This document shows, in pieces, positions 1-6,306 of a stretch of 7,134 bases of DNA. Position 1 is the first letter of the stretch, and each line of letters starts with the position of its first letter. The stretch comes from Bacteroidales bacterium. Its GTDB lineage: Bacteria > Bacteroidota > Bacteroidia > Bacteroidales > Azobacteroidaceae. The translations under genes were made by a program, and so were the position numbers. The notes below the pieces were generated by a model that was given only the letters and a program-made list of their open reading frames with translations, searched no databases and was not told the origin of the DNA. Where the stretch lies: assembly GCA_020860885.1 (NCBI GenBank), contig JAJBTS010000419.1, positions 1 to 7,134 on the forward strand, given 5' to 3'.

Positions 1-1478
1 CTGAGATATACGATTGTTTGGGAGCTGTCTATGATTATGGGCAGAATGGTGTGGAATTGAAAAATAATATAAAAAAATATTGGTGGGATAGTATGACCCT
101 TCTTAATGAAAATGTGGTTGGAATAGATTCAGCTATATTTATGCATCCTACAATATGGAAGGCATCCGGGCATGTAGATGCTTTTAATGATCCTTTGATT
201 GATAATAAAGACTCCAAAAAGAGATACAGAGCGGATGTGTTGATTGAAGATCTGATGGCTAAATATGAAGATAAGATCAACAAGGAAGTAGAGAAAGCAT
301 CCAGGCGTTTTGGAGATGCTTTCGATGAAACTAAATTCAGAGAAACCAATCCGCGTGTACTGGAGAATCAAAGAAAGAAAGAAGAAATACATCAACGTTT
401 CGCACAGGCACTCAATGATAATAATTTGGAAGAACTGCGGCAAATAATTATAGATTACGAGGTGGTGTGTCCTATTTCCGGAACAAAGAACTGGACCGAT
501 GTCCGTCAGTTTAATCTTATGTTTTCAACCGAAATGGGATCTACTGCCGATGGAGCTATGAAAGTTTATCTTCGTCCGGAAACGGCTCAGGGTATTTTTG
601 TTAATTTCCTGAACGTACAAAAAACAGGACGTATGAAATTACCTTTTGGTATCGCCCAGATAGGAAAAGCTTTCCGGAACGAGATTGTGGCGCGTCAGTT
701 CATTTTTCGTATGCGGGAATTTGAGCAAATGGAAATGCAGTTTTTTGTAAGGCCTGGAGAAGAATTAAATTGGTTCGATAAGTGGAAACAAACCCGTATA
801 AAATGGCATAAAGTGTTGGGGTTAGGCGATAAAAAATATCGGTTCCACGATCATGATAAACTGGCTCATTATGCGAATGCAGCAACGGATATTGAATTTG
901 AAATGCCTTTTGGATTTAAAGAAGTGGAAGGAATCCATTCCCGAACAGATTTTGATTTGAGCAGCCATGAGAAGTTTTCAGGGAAGAAGATTCAATTCTT
1001 TGATCCTGAACTAAACAAGTCTTATGTTCCTTACGTTATAGAAACATCCATTGGTGTAGACCGCATGTTCCTGACTGTTTTGGCTGGATCTTATTGCGAA
1101 GAAAAATTGGAAAATGGAGAAACACGTGTTGTATTGAAGTTGCCACCTGCTTTAGCTCCGGTAAAATTAGCCGTTCTACCGTTGGTGAAGAAAGACGGAC
1201 TTCCTGAAAAAGCACGTGAAATCATGGATAAACTAAAATTTGATTTCCATTGCCAGTACGATGAAAAAGATTCTATCGGAAAACGTTACCGTCGGCAGGA
1301 TGCAATAGGTACTCCTTATTGTATTACAATAGATCATGATACTTTGAATGATAATTGTGTAACTATACGTTACCGTGATACAATGCAACAGGAAAGGGTC
1401 GCTATTGAAGAATTGGAAAAAATTATTTCGGAAAAAGTAAGTATGAAATATTTATTAAAAAAGATCGCTGAATCATGA
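1..1478 (+). CDS. glyQS: Glycine--tRNA ligase, single-chain alpha2 type (5' partial)
   Basis: Class II aminoacyl-tRNA synthetase that charges tRNA-Gly with glycine in the cytoplasm. The reading frame is open from base 3, where the residues EIYDCLGAVYDYGQNG match the usual N-terminal region of the family. The TTG at 18-20 is therefore an internal Leu codon and the true start lies about 20 codons upstream. Motif 2 (FRNEI, 672-686, followed by RQFIFRMREFEQMEM) and motif 3 (GVDRMF, 1053-1070) are intact, as is the RPETAQGIF segment just before them. The C-terminal anticodon-binding domain starts near 1150 (LAPVKLAVLPL) and includes GKRYRRQDAIGTPY. The Cys pair often seen in the early insertion (DCKKCK-like) is replaced by DNKDSK (about 201-218), which I recall as normal for Bacteroidales. 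This is the homodimeric eukaryote/Thermus-like type, not the alpha2beta2 GlyQ/GlyS type of E. coli. The stop overlaps the lemA start by 4 bases. No frameshift is seen. Confidence 0.97.
   Translation, partial: EIYDCLGAVYDYGQNGVELKNNIKKYWWDSMTLLNENVVGIDSAIFMHPTIWKASGHVDAFNDPLIDNKDSKKRYRADVLIEDLMAKYEDKINKEVEKASRRFGDAFDETKFRETNPRVLENQRKKEEIHQRFAQALNDNNLEELRQIIIDYEVVCPISGTKNWTDVRQFNLMFSTEMGSTADGAMKVYLRPETAQGIFVNFLNVQKTGRMKLPFGIAQIGKAFRNEIVARQFIFRMREFEQMEMQFFVRPGEELNWFDKWKQTRIKWHKVLGLGDKKYRFHDHDKLAHYANAATDIEFEMPFGFKEVEGIHSRTDFDLSSHEKFSGKKIQFFDPELNKSYVPYVIETSIGVDRMFLTVLAGSYCEEKLENGETRVVLKLPPALAPVKLAVLPLVKKDGLPEKAREIMDKLKFDFHCQYDEKDSIGKRYRRQDAIGTPYCITIDHDTLNDNCVTIRYRDTMQQERVAIEELEKIISEKVSMKYLLKKIAES
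1475..1478 (+). other. ATGA stop/start overlap, glyQS-lemA
   Basis: The glyQS stop TGA (1476-1478) overlaps the lemA start ATG (1475-1477). No Shine-Dalgarno sequence is visible upstream, so re-initiation by terminating ribosomes (translational coupling) is a reasonable inference. Confidence 0.85.
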
Positions 1479-2065
1479 AAAAGTCGTTAATAGTTATTTT
1501 AATAGTAGTAGTTCTTGCAGGAGTCCTTTTCTTTTGGTTCAAAGGAGATTATAATAAACTTGTGCAGGCCGATGAAACAGTAAAAGCCCAGTGGGGAAAT
1601 GTAGAAAATCAATACCAACGCCGAGCTGACCTGATCCCTAATTTGGTGGCTACGGTAAGAGGATATGCACAGCATGAGCAGACTACTCTTGAGAACGTGA
1701 TTAATGCACGTGCAAAAGCAACTCAAATATCTATCGATCCTGCCAATCTGAATGAGCAAACAATGGCTCAGTTTCAGCAGGTGCAAGGAGAACTGGGATC
1801 AGCTCTTAATAGATTGTTGGTGAGTGTGGAAGCTTATCCTGATTTAAAGGCAAACGAAAATTTTCGCGACTTGCAGGTTCAGTTGGAGGGAACAGAAAAC
1901 CGAATCGCAACGGAACGGACACGTTTTAATGATGTAGCCTCAGTATATAATAATATGGTAAGGGGCTTTCCTACTAACATTATAGCTAATATATTCGGTT
2001 TTGCAGAGAAACCTTATTTCAAATCTCAACCTGGAGCGGAAGTGGCTCCCCAGGTGCAATTTTAA
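1475..2065 (+). CDS. lemA: LemA family protein
   Basis: A 196-residue membrane-anchored protein of the LemA family, whose biochemical role is not settled. One hydrophobic segment (residues 5-22) follows a MKKS start, giving an N-terminal anchor with the long helical remainder probably facing the periplasm. Family landmarks are in order: W40 with NQYQRRADLIPNLV (45-58), the YPDLKA motif (121-126), NFRDLQVQLEGTENRI (129-144) and FPTNIIA (165-171), ending in a short FAEKPYF segment and a VxF terminus. The length is typical. The start overlaps the glycyl-tRNA synthetase stop (ATGA), and the next gene begins 6 bases after the stop, so it sits inside the operon. In many bacteria lemA is followed by genes for TPM-domain (YgcG-like) proteins. 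Here it is followed by an FKBP lipoprotein. Family assignment is firm; function is not known. Confidence 0.96.
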   Translation: MKKSLIVILIVVVLAGVLFFWFKGDYNKLVQADETVKAQWGNVENQYQRRADLIPNLVATVRGYAQHEQTTLENVINARAKATQISIDPANLNEQTMAQFQQVQGELGSALNRLLVSVEAYPDLKANENFRDLQVQLEGTENRIATERTRFNDVASVYNNMVRGFPTNIIANIFGFAEKPYFKSQPGAEVAPQVQF

Positions 2066-2071
2066 TTCAGT

Positions 2072-2734
2072 ATGTGTAAAAATAAAAAATTAATATATTT
2101 ATTAGCAGTTATTATCCCTTTTCTTTTTAGCAGTTGTAACGATGATGATAACGATACGGATAAGCAGTGGAAAGCTGCTAATGATAAAGCCTACAATGAT
2201 GTAGCACTTGGTATAGATACTTCTTCAATAGAATGGAAACCGATAATCGATACTCCTCCGGGAGTGGGAGATGGAGTTTATTATGGTGTTGTAAGAAGTG
2301 GGAAAAGCACGGAAAAACCGTTGCAAACTGCCTCGGTAAGAGTATTGTATAAAGGGTCTTATTACGATGGAAATCTGTTTGACGCAGGAACAAGTGGAAA
2401 TAACACTGTAAGTGTTGATACACTGATTGCTCCGGGAAATTCCGATGTGGTTTATCTGCTTTGGAAAGACGATAAATATACTACTCATATCTGGTTGAAT
2501 AGCGAACAAAGATTTCAGGAACAGAATTTCAATCTGGGAAGTACTTTCGTGGTGAATAGTACAGTAAGAGGTTTTAATATTGCTCTTCAAAATATGGTGG
2601 TAGGTGATAAATGGAGATTGTGTATTCCCTATTATATGGGATATGGCTCTGTGCTTTATCAGGGTATAAAAGGGTACTCAACTTTGTTTTTTGAAGTTGA
2701 ACTATTAGAAATAAATCAATATCCGGGATCATGA
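2072..2734 (+). CDS. FKBP-type peptidyl-prolyl cis-trans isomerase, lipoprotein
   Basis: Probable peptidyl-prolyl isomerase or chaperone of the cell envelope. Residues 1-22 form a lipoprotein signal (basic MCKNKK, hydrophobic core, lipobox FSSC with Cys22). The following NDDDND (23-28) resembles the acidic lipoprotein export signal of Bacteroidota, so surface exposure is possible. After a short helix-like segment (KQWKAANDKAYNDVA, 31-45) the FKBP fold covers about 68-214: VRVLYKG (89-95), DGNLFD (99-104), VRGFNIALQNMVVGDKW (165-181), IPYYMGYG (185-192) and TLFFEVELLEI (204-214). By alignment from memory with FKBP12, pocket residues Tyr26, Phe36, Asp37, Tyr82 and Phe99 correspond to Tyr93, Phe103, Asp104, Tyr191 and Phe207, while Trp59 is Phe168. 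About 40 extra residues lie between Asp104 and Phe159. No Shine-Dalgarno sequence precedes the ATG. The gene lies 6 bases after lemA and overlaps the next gene by 4 bases. Isomerase activity is inferred from the fold. Confidence 0.88.
   Translation: MCKNKKLIYLLAVIIPFLFSSCNDDDNDTDKQWKAANDKAYNDVALGIDTSSIEWKPIIDTPPGVGDGVYYGVVRSGKSTEKPLQTASVRVLYKGSYYDGNLFDAGTSGNNTVSVDTLIAPGNSDVVYLLWKDDKYTTHIWLNSEQRFQEQNFNLGSTFVVNSTVRGFNIALQNMVVGDKWRLCIPYYMGYGSVLYQGIKGYSTLFFEVELLEINQYPGS
2731..2734 (+). other. ATGA stop/start overlap, FKBP-S9 peptidase
   Basis: The FKBP stop TGA (2732-2734) overlaps the peptidase start ATG (2731-2733). This fixes the peptidase start, because the signal peptide begins exactly here, and it suggests that the two lipoproteins are made together. 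Confidence 0.85.
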
Positions 2735-4824
2735 AGAAAAGTTATTTATTTATTTTTATGTTAACAGCACTTATTTCGGCATGCAATAATCCTCAAAAAG
2801 AGGAAAGTAGTGATCCTATAATTGGAAAAGCAAATATTGAAGTGAAAGGGGATCGTTTGACTCCAGAGATACTTCATTTACTAGGTCAGGTTAGCGGTGT
2901 TTCCGTATCTCCCGATAAGCAAAAAATTCTTTACGGTGTATCTTATGGAGATATAGCGTTAAATAAACGTAACCGTGAATTATTTACTGTGAATGTGGAT
3001 GGTTCGGATAAAAAGCAGATTACACATTCTGCAAAAAGTGAAGGGGATGTTCAATGGATCAAAAGCGGAGATAAGATTGCTTTCCTCTACGGAGGGCAAA
3101 TCTGGGAGATGAATCCTGATGGAACAGGACGTATCCAATTAAGTAATTATGAAAAAGGAATAGATGGATTCTGTTTTTCACCCGATGAGAAAAAGATATT
3201 ATTTATAAGTCAGGTGAAATCGGTAGAACTTGCTTCCGATCTTTATAAAGATCTGGATAAAGCAAGTGGGAGAGTCATCGACGATATGATGTATAAGCAT
3301 TGGGATGAATGGGTGGAAACCGTACCTCATCCGTTTATTGCTGATTTTGACGGAAAATCCATAAGTAATGTTATTGATATTCTTGAAGGTGAACCTTATG
3401 AAGCTCCAATGAAACCTTTCGGTGGAATTGACGATCTCGATTGGTCGCCCGATGGTAAACAAGTAGCCTATACTTCCCGGAAGAAAACCGGAAAAGAATA
3501 CACCCTTTCTACGAATTCAGATATTTATTTTTATAACTTAGATACAAAAGAAACCCGGAATATTACAGAAGGAATGATGGGCTACGATGTCCATCCCCGA
3601 TTTTCTCCGGATGGTAAATATATCGCTTGGCTGAGTATGGAGCGGGATGGTTACGAATCGGATAAAAACCGCCTCTTCCTGATGGATATGGGAACCGGAG
3701 AAAAGAAAGATCTTACTCAATACTTTGATTTTGATGTAGATAATTTTTGTTGGAACACTAACTCCCAAACGATTTATTTTGTTTCTAATGTAAGAGGTAC
3801 TTACCAGATACATACAGTAAATGCTTTAGAACCGGTAGTCGCTGGACCTGATTATATCACAAAAATAACAGACGGGATGTATGATTACTCGTCGGTTGCT
3901 TTTGCCGGTGATTATCTGATAGGGATGCGTCGTTCTATGAGTTCCCCTCCGGAAGTTTATTCTGTTCAATTGGCCGATGGATCGCAAAATAATTTATCGC
4001 AGGAGAATAATGATATCCTGGATAAACTGACTATGGGAAATGTAGAAGGCCGCTGGATAAAAACTACAGACGGTAAAGAAATGTTGACCTGGATAATTTA
4101 TCCGCCCCATTTTGATCCTAATAAAAAATATCCGGCTCTTTTGTATTGCCAGGGAGGTCCTCAGAATTCGGTAAGTCAAGGGTGGTCGGTTCATTGGAAT
4201 CATCAGATTATGGCTGCCAACGATTATATTATTGTAGCTCCTAATCGACGGGGAGTTATTGGTTTCGGACAGGAATGGAAAGAGCAAATCAGTGGCGATT
4301 ATCCAGGACAAAATATGCAGGATTATCTGACTGCCATTGATGAAATAGCAAAAGAACCTTTTGTAGATGAAAATAGGTTAGGAGCAACAGGCGCCAGTTA
4401 TGGAGGATATTCCGTATATTACCTGGCAGGTCATCACAACAAACGCTTCAAAGCATTTCTGGCGCATGCCGGAGTATTTAACCAGGAATCGAAATATCTG
4501 GAGACAGAAGAAATGTGGTTTGCCAATTGGGATATAGGAGGTCCGTACTGGGATAAATCCAATCCGGTGGCACAACGTACTTTTGCTAATTCTCCACATC
4601 GGTTCGTAGACAAATGGGATACTCCTATTATGATTACCCATGGAGAATTGGATTATCGGATACTAGCATCGCAGGGAATGATGGCTTTCAATGCTGCTCA
4701 ATTAAGAGATATACCTTCCCGCCTGTTAATTTTTCCGGATGAGAATCATTGGATATTGAAACCTCAGAACGGAATATTATTTCAGAGAGAATTTTTCAGA
4801 TGGTTTGATCAATGGTTAAAATAA
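2731..4824 (+). CDS. S9 family serine peptidase, DPP5-like lipoprotein
   Basis: A 697-residue exported serine peptidase of family S9 (prolyl oligopeptidase clan). The N-terminus has a lipoprotein signal with lipobox ISAC (Cys18), followed by NNPQKEE. The N-terminal half is a beta-propeller of TolB/PD40-type repeats, seen as SPD at 60-62, FSPDEKKILF (149-158), WSPDGKQVAY (238-247) and FSPDGKYIAW (291-300). The alpha/beta hydrolase domain begins near residue 445. It has QGGP (474-477) at the place of the usual HGGP oxyanion motif, NRRG (505-508), nucleophile Ser556 in GASYGG, Asp641 in HGELDYRI, and His673 in DENHW. The sequence around these motifs strongly resembles the Porphyromonas gingivalis dipeptidyl-peptidase DPP5, which releases dipeptides with Ala or hydrophobic residues at P1. 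That identity is from memory, and other S9 acylaminoacyl-peptidases are the alternative. Likely role: turning oligopeptides into dipeptides outside the cytoplasm. The gene ends in tandem TAA stops, 4 bases before fabI. Confidence 0.9.
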   Translation: MKKSYLFIFMLTALISACNNPQKEESSDPIIGKANIEVKGDRLTPEILHLLGQVSGVSVSPDKQKILYGVSYGDIALNKRNRELFTVNVDGSDKKQITHSAKSEGDVQWIKSGDKIAFLYGGQIWEMNPDGTGRIQLSNYEKGIDGFCFSPDEKKILFISQVKSVELASDLYKDLDKASGRVIDDMMYKHWDEWVETVPHPFIADFDGKSISNVIDILEGEPYEAPMKPFGGIDDLDWSPDGKQVAYTSRKKTGKEYTLSTNSDIYFYNLDTKETRNITEGMMGYDVHPRFSPDGKYIAWLSMERDGYESDKNRLFLMDMGTGEKKDLTQYFDFDVDNFCWNTNSQTIYFVSNVRGTYQIHTVNALEPVVAGPDYITKITDGMYDYSSVAFAGDYLIGMRRSMSSPPEVYSVQLADGSQNNLSQENNDILDKLTMGNVEGRWIKTTDGKEMLTWIIYPPHFDPNKKYPALLYCQGGPQNSVSQGWSVHWNHQIMAANDYIIVAPNRRGVIGFGQEWKEQISGDYPGQNMQDYLTAIDEIAKEPFVDENRLGATGASYGGYSVYYLAGHHNKRFKAFLAHAGVFNQESKYLETEEMWFANWDIGGPYWDKSNPVAQRTFANSPHRFVDKWDTPIMITHGELDYRILASQGMMAFNAAQLRDIPSRLLIFPDENHWILKPQNGILFQREFFRWFDQWLK

Positions 4825-4828
4825 TAAG

Positions 4829-5683
4829 ATGTACGGACTACTAAAAGGAAAAAGAGGGATTATTTTCGGAGCATTGAATGAAATGTCGATTGCGTGGAAA
4901 GTAGCTGAAAAAGCAGTAGAAGAAGGAGCTAAAATAACGCTTACGAATACTCCTACAGCAGTAAGAATGGGTGAAACCAATGCATTGGCAGAGAAACTCA
5001 ATACAATTGTTATTCCTGCAGATGCAACGAATATCTCCGATCTGGAAGAAGTGTTTAAAAAATCGATGGAGGCTTTAGGCGGTCCTATCGATTTCGTACT
5101 GCATTCCATTGGTATGTCTCCGAATGTTCGTAAGAAAAAGACGTACGATGATCTGGATTATGAAATGTATACGCAGACTTTAAATATCTCTGCAATGTCA
5201 TTCCATAAAATGATACAGACAGCAAAAAGATTAGACGCTATCTCGGAAGGGGGGTCTATCCTTGCTTTATCCTACGTAGCTGCTCAGCGTACCTTTTATG
5301 GTTACAACGATATGGCTGATGCAAAAGCATTGCTGGAATCGATAGCCCGAAGCTTTGGTTATATATATGGGAGAGAAAAAGGAGTCAGGGTAAATACAAT
5401 TTCACAATCTCCGACGATGACTACAGCAGGTAGTGGGGTAAAAGGCATAGATCACCTGCTTGATTTCTCCGATAGAATGTCTCCGCTGGGAAATGCTTCT
5501 GCGGAAGAATGTGCCGATTACTGCATCGTTATGTTTTCAGACCTTACGAAAAAAGTTACTATGCAGAATTTGTTTAACGATGGTGGCTTTTCCAGTATGG
5601 GAATGAGCCTTCGCGCAATGGCTGTTTATAGCAAATGTATGGATGACTTCAAAGATGAAAACGGCAATATTATTTATGGCTAA
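4829..5683 (+). CDS. fabI: Enoyl-[acyl-carrier-protein] reductase FabI
   Basis: Catalyses the last reduction of each fatty acid elongation cycle (trans-2-enoyl-ACP to acyl-ACP, using NADH or NADPH) in the cytoplasm. It is a 284-residue short-chain dehydrogenase-like Rossmann protein. The FabI-style cofactor motif GALNEMSIAW (14-23) is followed by PADAT (63-67), the HSIG motif (92-95), the catalytic set Tyr149, Tyr159 and Lys166 in LSY...GYN...AK, and NDGGF (250-254). The spacing of the three catalytic residues (10 and 7) equals E. coli Tyr146/Tyr156/Lys163. Gly95 corresponds to E. coli Gly93, the site of known triclosan-resistance changes. The segment after Lys166 reads ISQSPTMTTAG (191-201) where E. 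coli has ISAGPIRTLAASG, and the C-terminal tail is longer than in E. coli. Both look typical of Bacteroidales FabI. It starts 4 bases after the peptidase stop with only an A/T-rich leader, and the next gene follows after 11 bases. Confidence 0.96.
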   Translation: MYGLLKGKRGIIFGALNEMSIAWKVAEKAVEEGAKITLTNTPTAVRMGETNALAEKLNTIVIPADATNISDLEEVFKKSMEALGGPIDFVLHSIGMSPNVRKKKTYDDLDYEMYTQTLNISAMSFHKMIQTAKRLDAISEGGSILALSYVAAQRTFYGYNDMADAKALLESIARSFGYIYGREKGVRVNTISQSPTMTTAGSGVKGIDHLLDFSDRMSPLGNASAEECADYCIVMFSDLTKKVTMQNLFNDGGFSSMGMSLRAMAVYSKCMDDFKDENGNIIYG

Positions 5684-5694
5684 AATCTTTTGAT

Positions 5695-6306
5695 ATGTTA
5701 GTTAAGCTTTACGATAAAAATACAAATCAGAAAGAGGTTGATAAGATTATCAATCTTTTGAAAGAAGGAGGTGTAATCATTTATCCTACCGATACGGTTT
5801 ATGCTATGGGATGTGATGCTTTGAACGTACGAGCTATTGAAAGGATCTGCAAAATAAAGGGAATAAATCCTCAGAAAACAAAACTTTCAATTATTTGCAG
5901 CGATTTAAGTACGATCAGTGAATTCGCTAAAGTTAACAATACGGTTTTTAAACTGATGAAGAAGAACCTTCCCGGGCCGTTTACTTTCATTCTTCCTGCT
6001 ACCACTAATTTACCTAAAATATATAAGAACAGGAAAGAAGTCGGAATACGGATCCCCGATAACAATATCATACGTACTTTAGTCCGGGAACTGGGAAATC
6101 CTATTTTGACTACTTCCGTGCGCGATAAAGACGATATTTTAGAATACAGTACAGATCCTGAGCTTATAGAAGAGGAATATGGAGATTTAATTGATTTGGT
6201 GATCGATGGTGGATATGGAGGCTTGGAGCCTTCTACTATTGTGGATTGCACAGGCGAAGAGATCGAAGTAATCCGTCAGGGGAAAGGTGAATTGATTGAA
6301 GGATGA
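5695..6306 (+). CDS. Sua5/YciO/YrdC-family protein, YciO-type
   Basis: A 203-residue single-domain protein of the family that includes L-threonylcarbamoyladenylate synthase (TsaC/Sua5), which supplies the activated carbamoyl-threonine for t6A37 on ANN-decoding tRNAs. Family landmarks are YPTDTVYAMGC (30-40), LPGPFTFIL (92-100), the IRIP segment (118-121), LTTS (138-141), GGYGGLEPSTIVD (172-184) and IRQGKGE (193-199). Compared from memory, the sequence follows E. coli YciO more closely than TsaC (AIERICKIK, KLMKKNLPG, IDGGYGG). The TsaC/Sua5 signature residues are not kept: KxR reads Lys56-Gly-Ile58 and SxN reads Ser141-Val-Arg143. Automatic annotation would probably call it L-threonylcarbamoyladenylate synthase, but the YciO-type residues make that activity uncertain. 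It lacks the C-terminal Sua5 domain. The ATG follows fabI by 11 bases without a Shine-Dalgarno sequence. Its stop overlaps the next start by 4 bases. Confidence 0.92.
   Translation: MLVKLYDKNTNQKEVDKIINLLKEGGVIIYPTDTVYAMGCDALNVRAIERICKIKGINPQKTKLSIICSDLSTISEFAKVNNTVFKLMKKNLPGPFTFILPATTNLPKIYKNRKEVGIRIPDNNIIRTLVRELGNPILTTSVRDKDDILEYSTDPELIEEEYGDLIDLVIDGGYGGLEPSTIVDCTGEEIEVIRQGKGELIEG
6303..6306 (+). other. ATGA stop/start overlap, YciO-like-M23 peptidase
   Basis: The stop TGA (6304-6306) overlaps the ATG (6303-6305) of the M23 peptidase. This is the third such overlap in the window and supports co-translation of the last two genes. Confidence 0.85.

Noticed and set aside
18..20. TTG as the start codon of the glycyl-tRNA synthetase
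   Set aside because: The frame is open upstream to base 3 and encodes EIYDC, which continues the family sequence. The TTG is an internal Leu codon of a gene truncated by the window edge.
5684..5694. Possible promoter or terminator in the largest gap (fabI to the YciO-like gene)
   Set aside because: Eleven bases are too few for a separate Bacteroidota promoter. No match to TAnnTTTG with a -33 TTG was found in the expected place, and no hairpin forms there.
6285..6302. AAAGGTGA and GAAGG before the M23 start as a Shine-Dalgarno site
   Set aside because: One is too far from the ATG and the other directly abuts it. Other genes in the window show no such motif either, so these are more likely coding sequence of the upstream gene.
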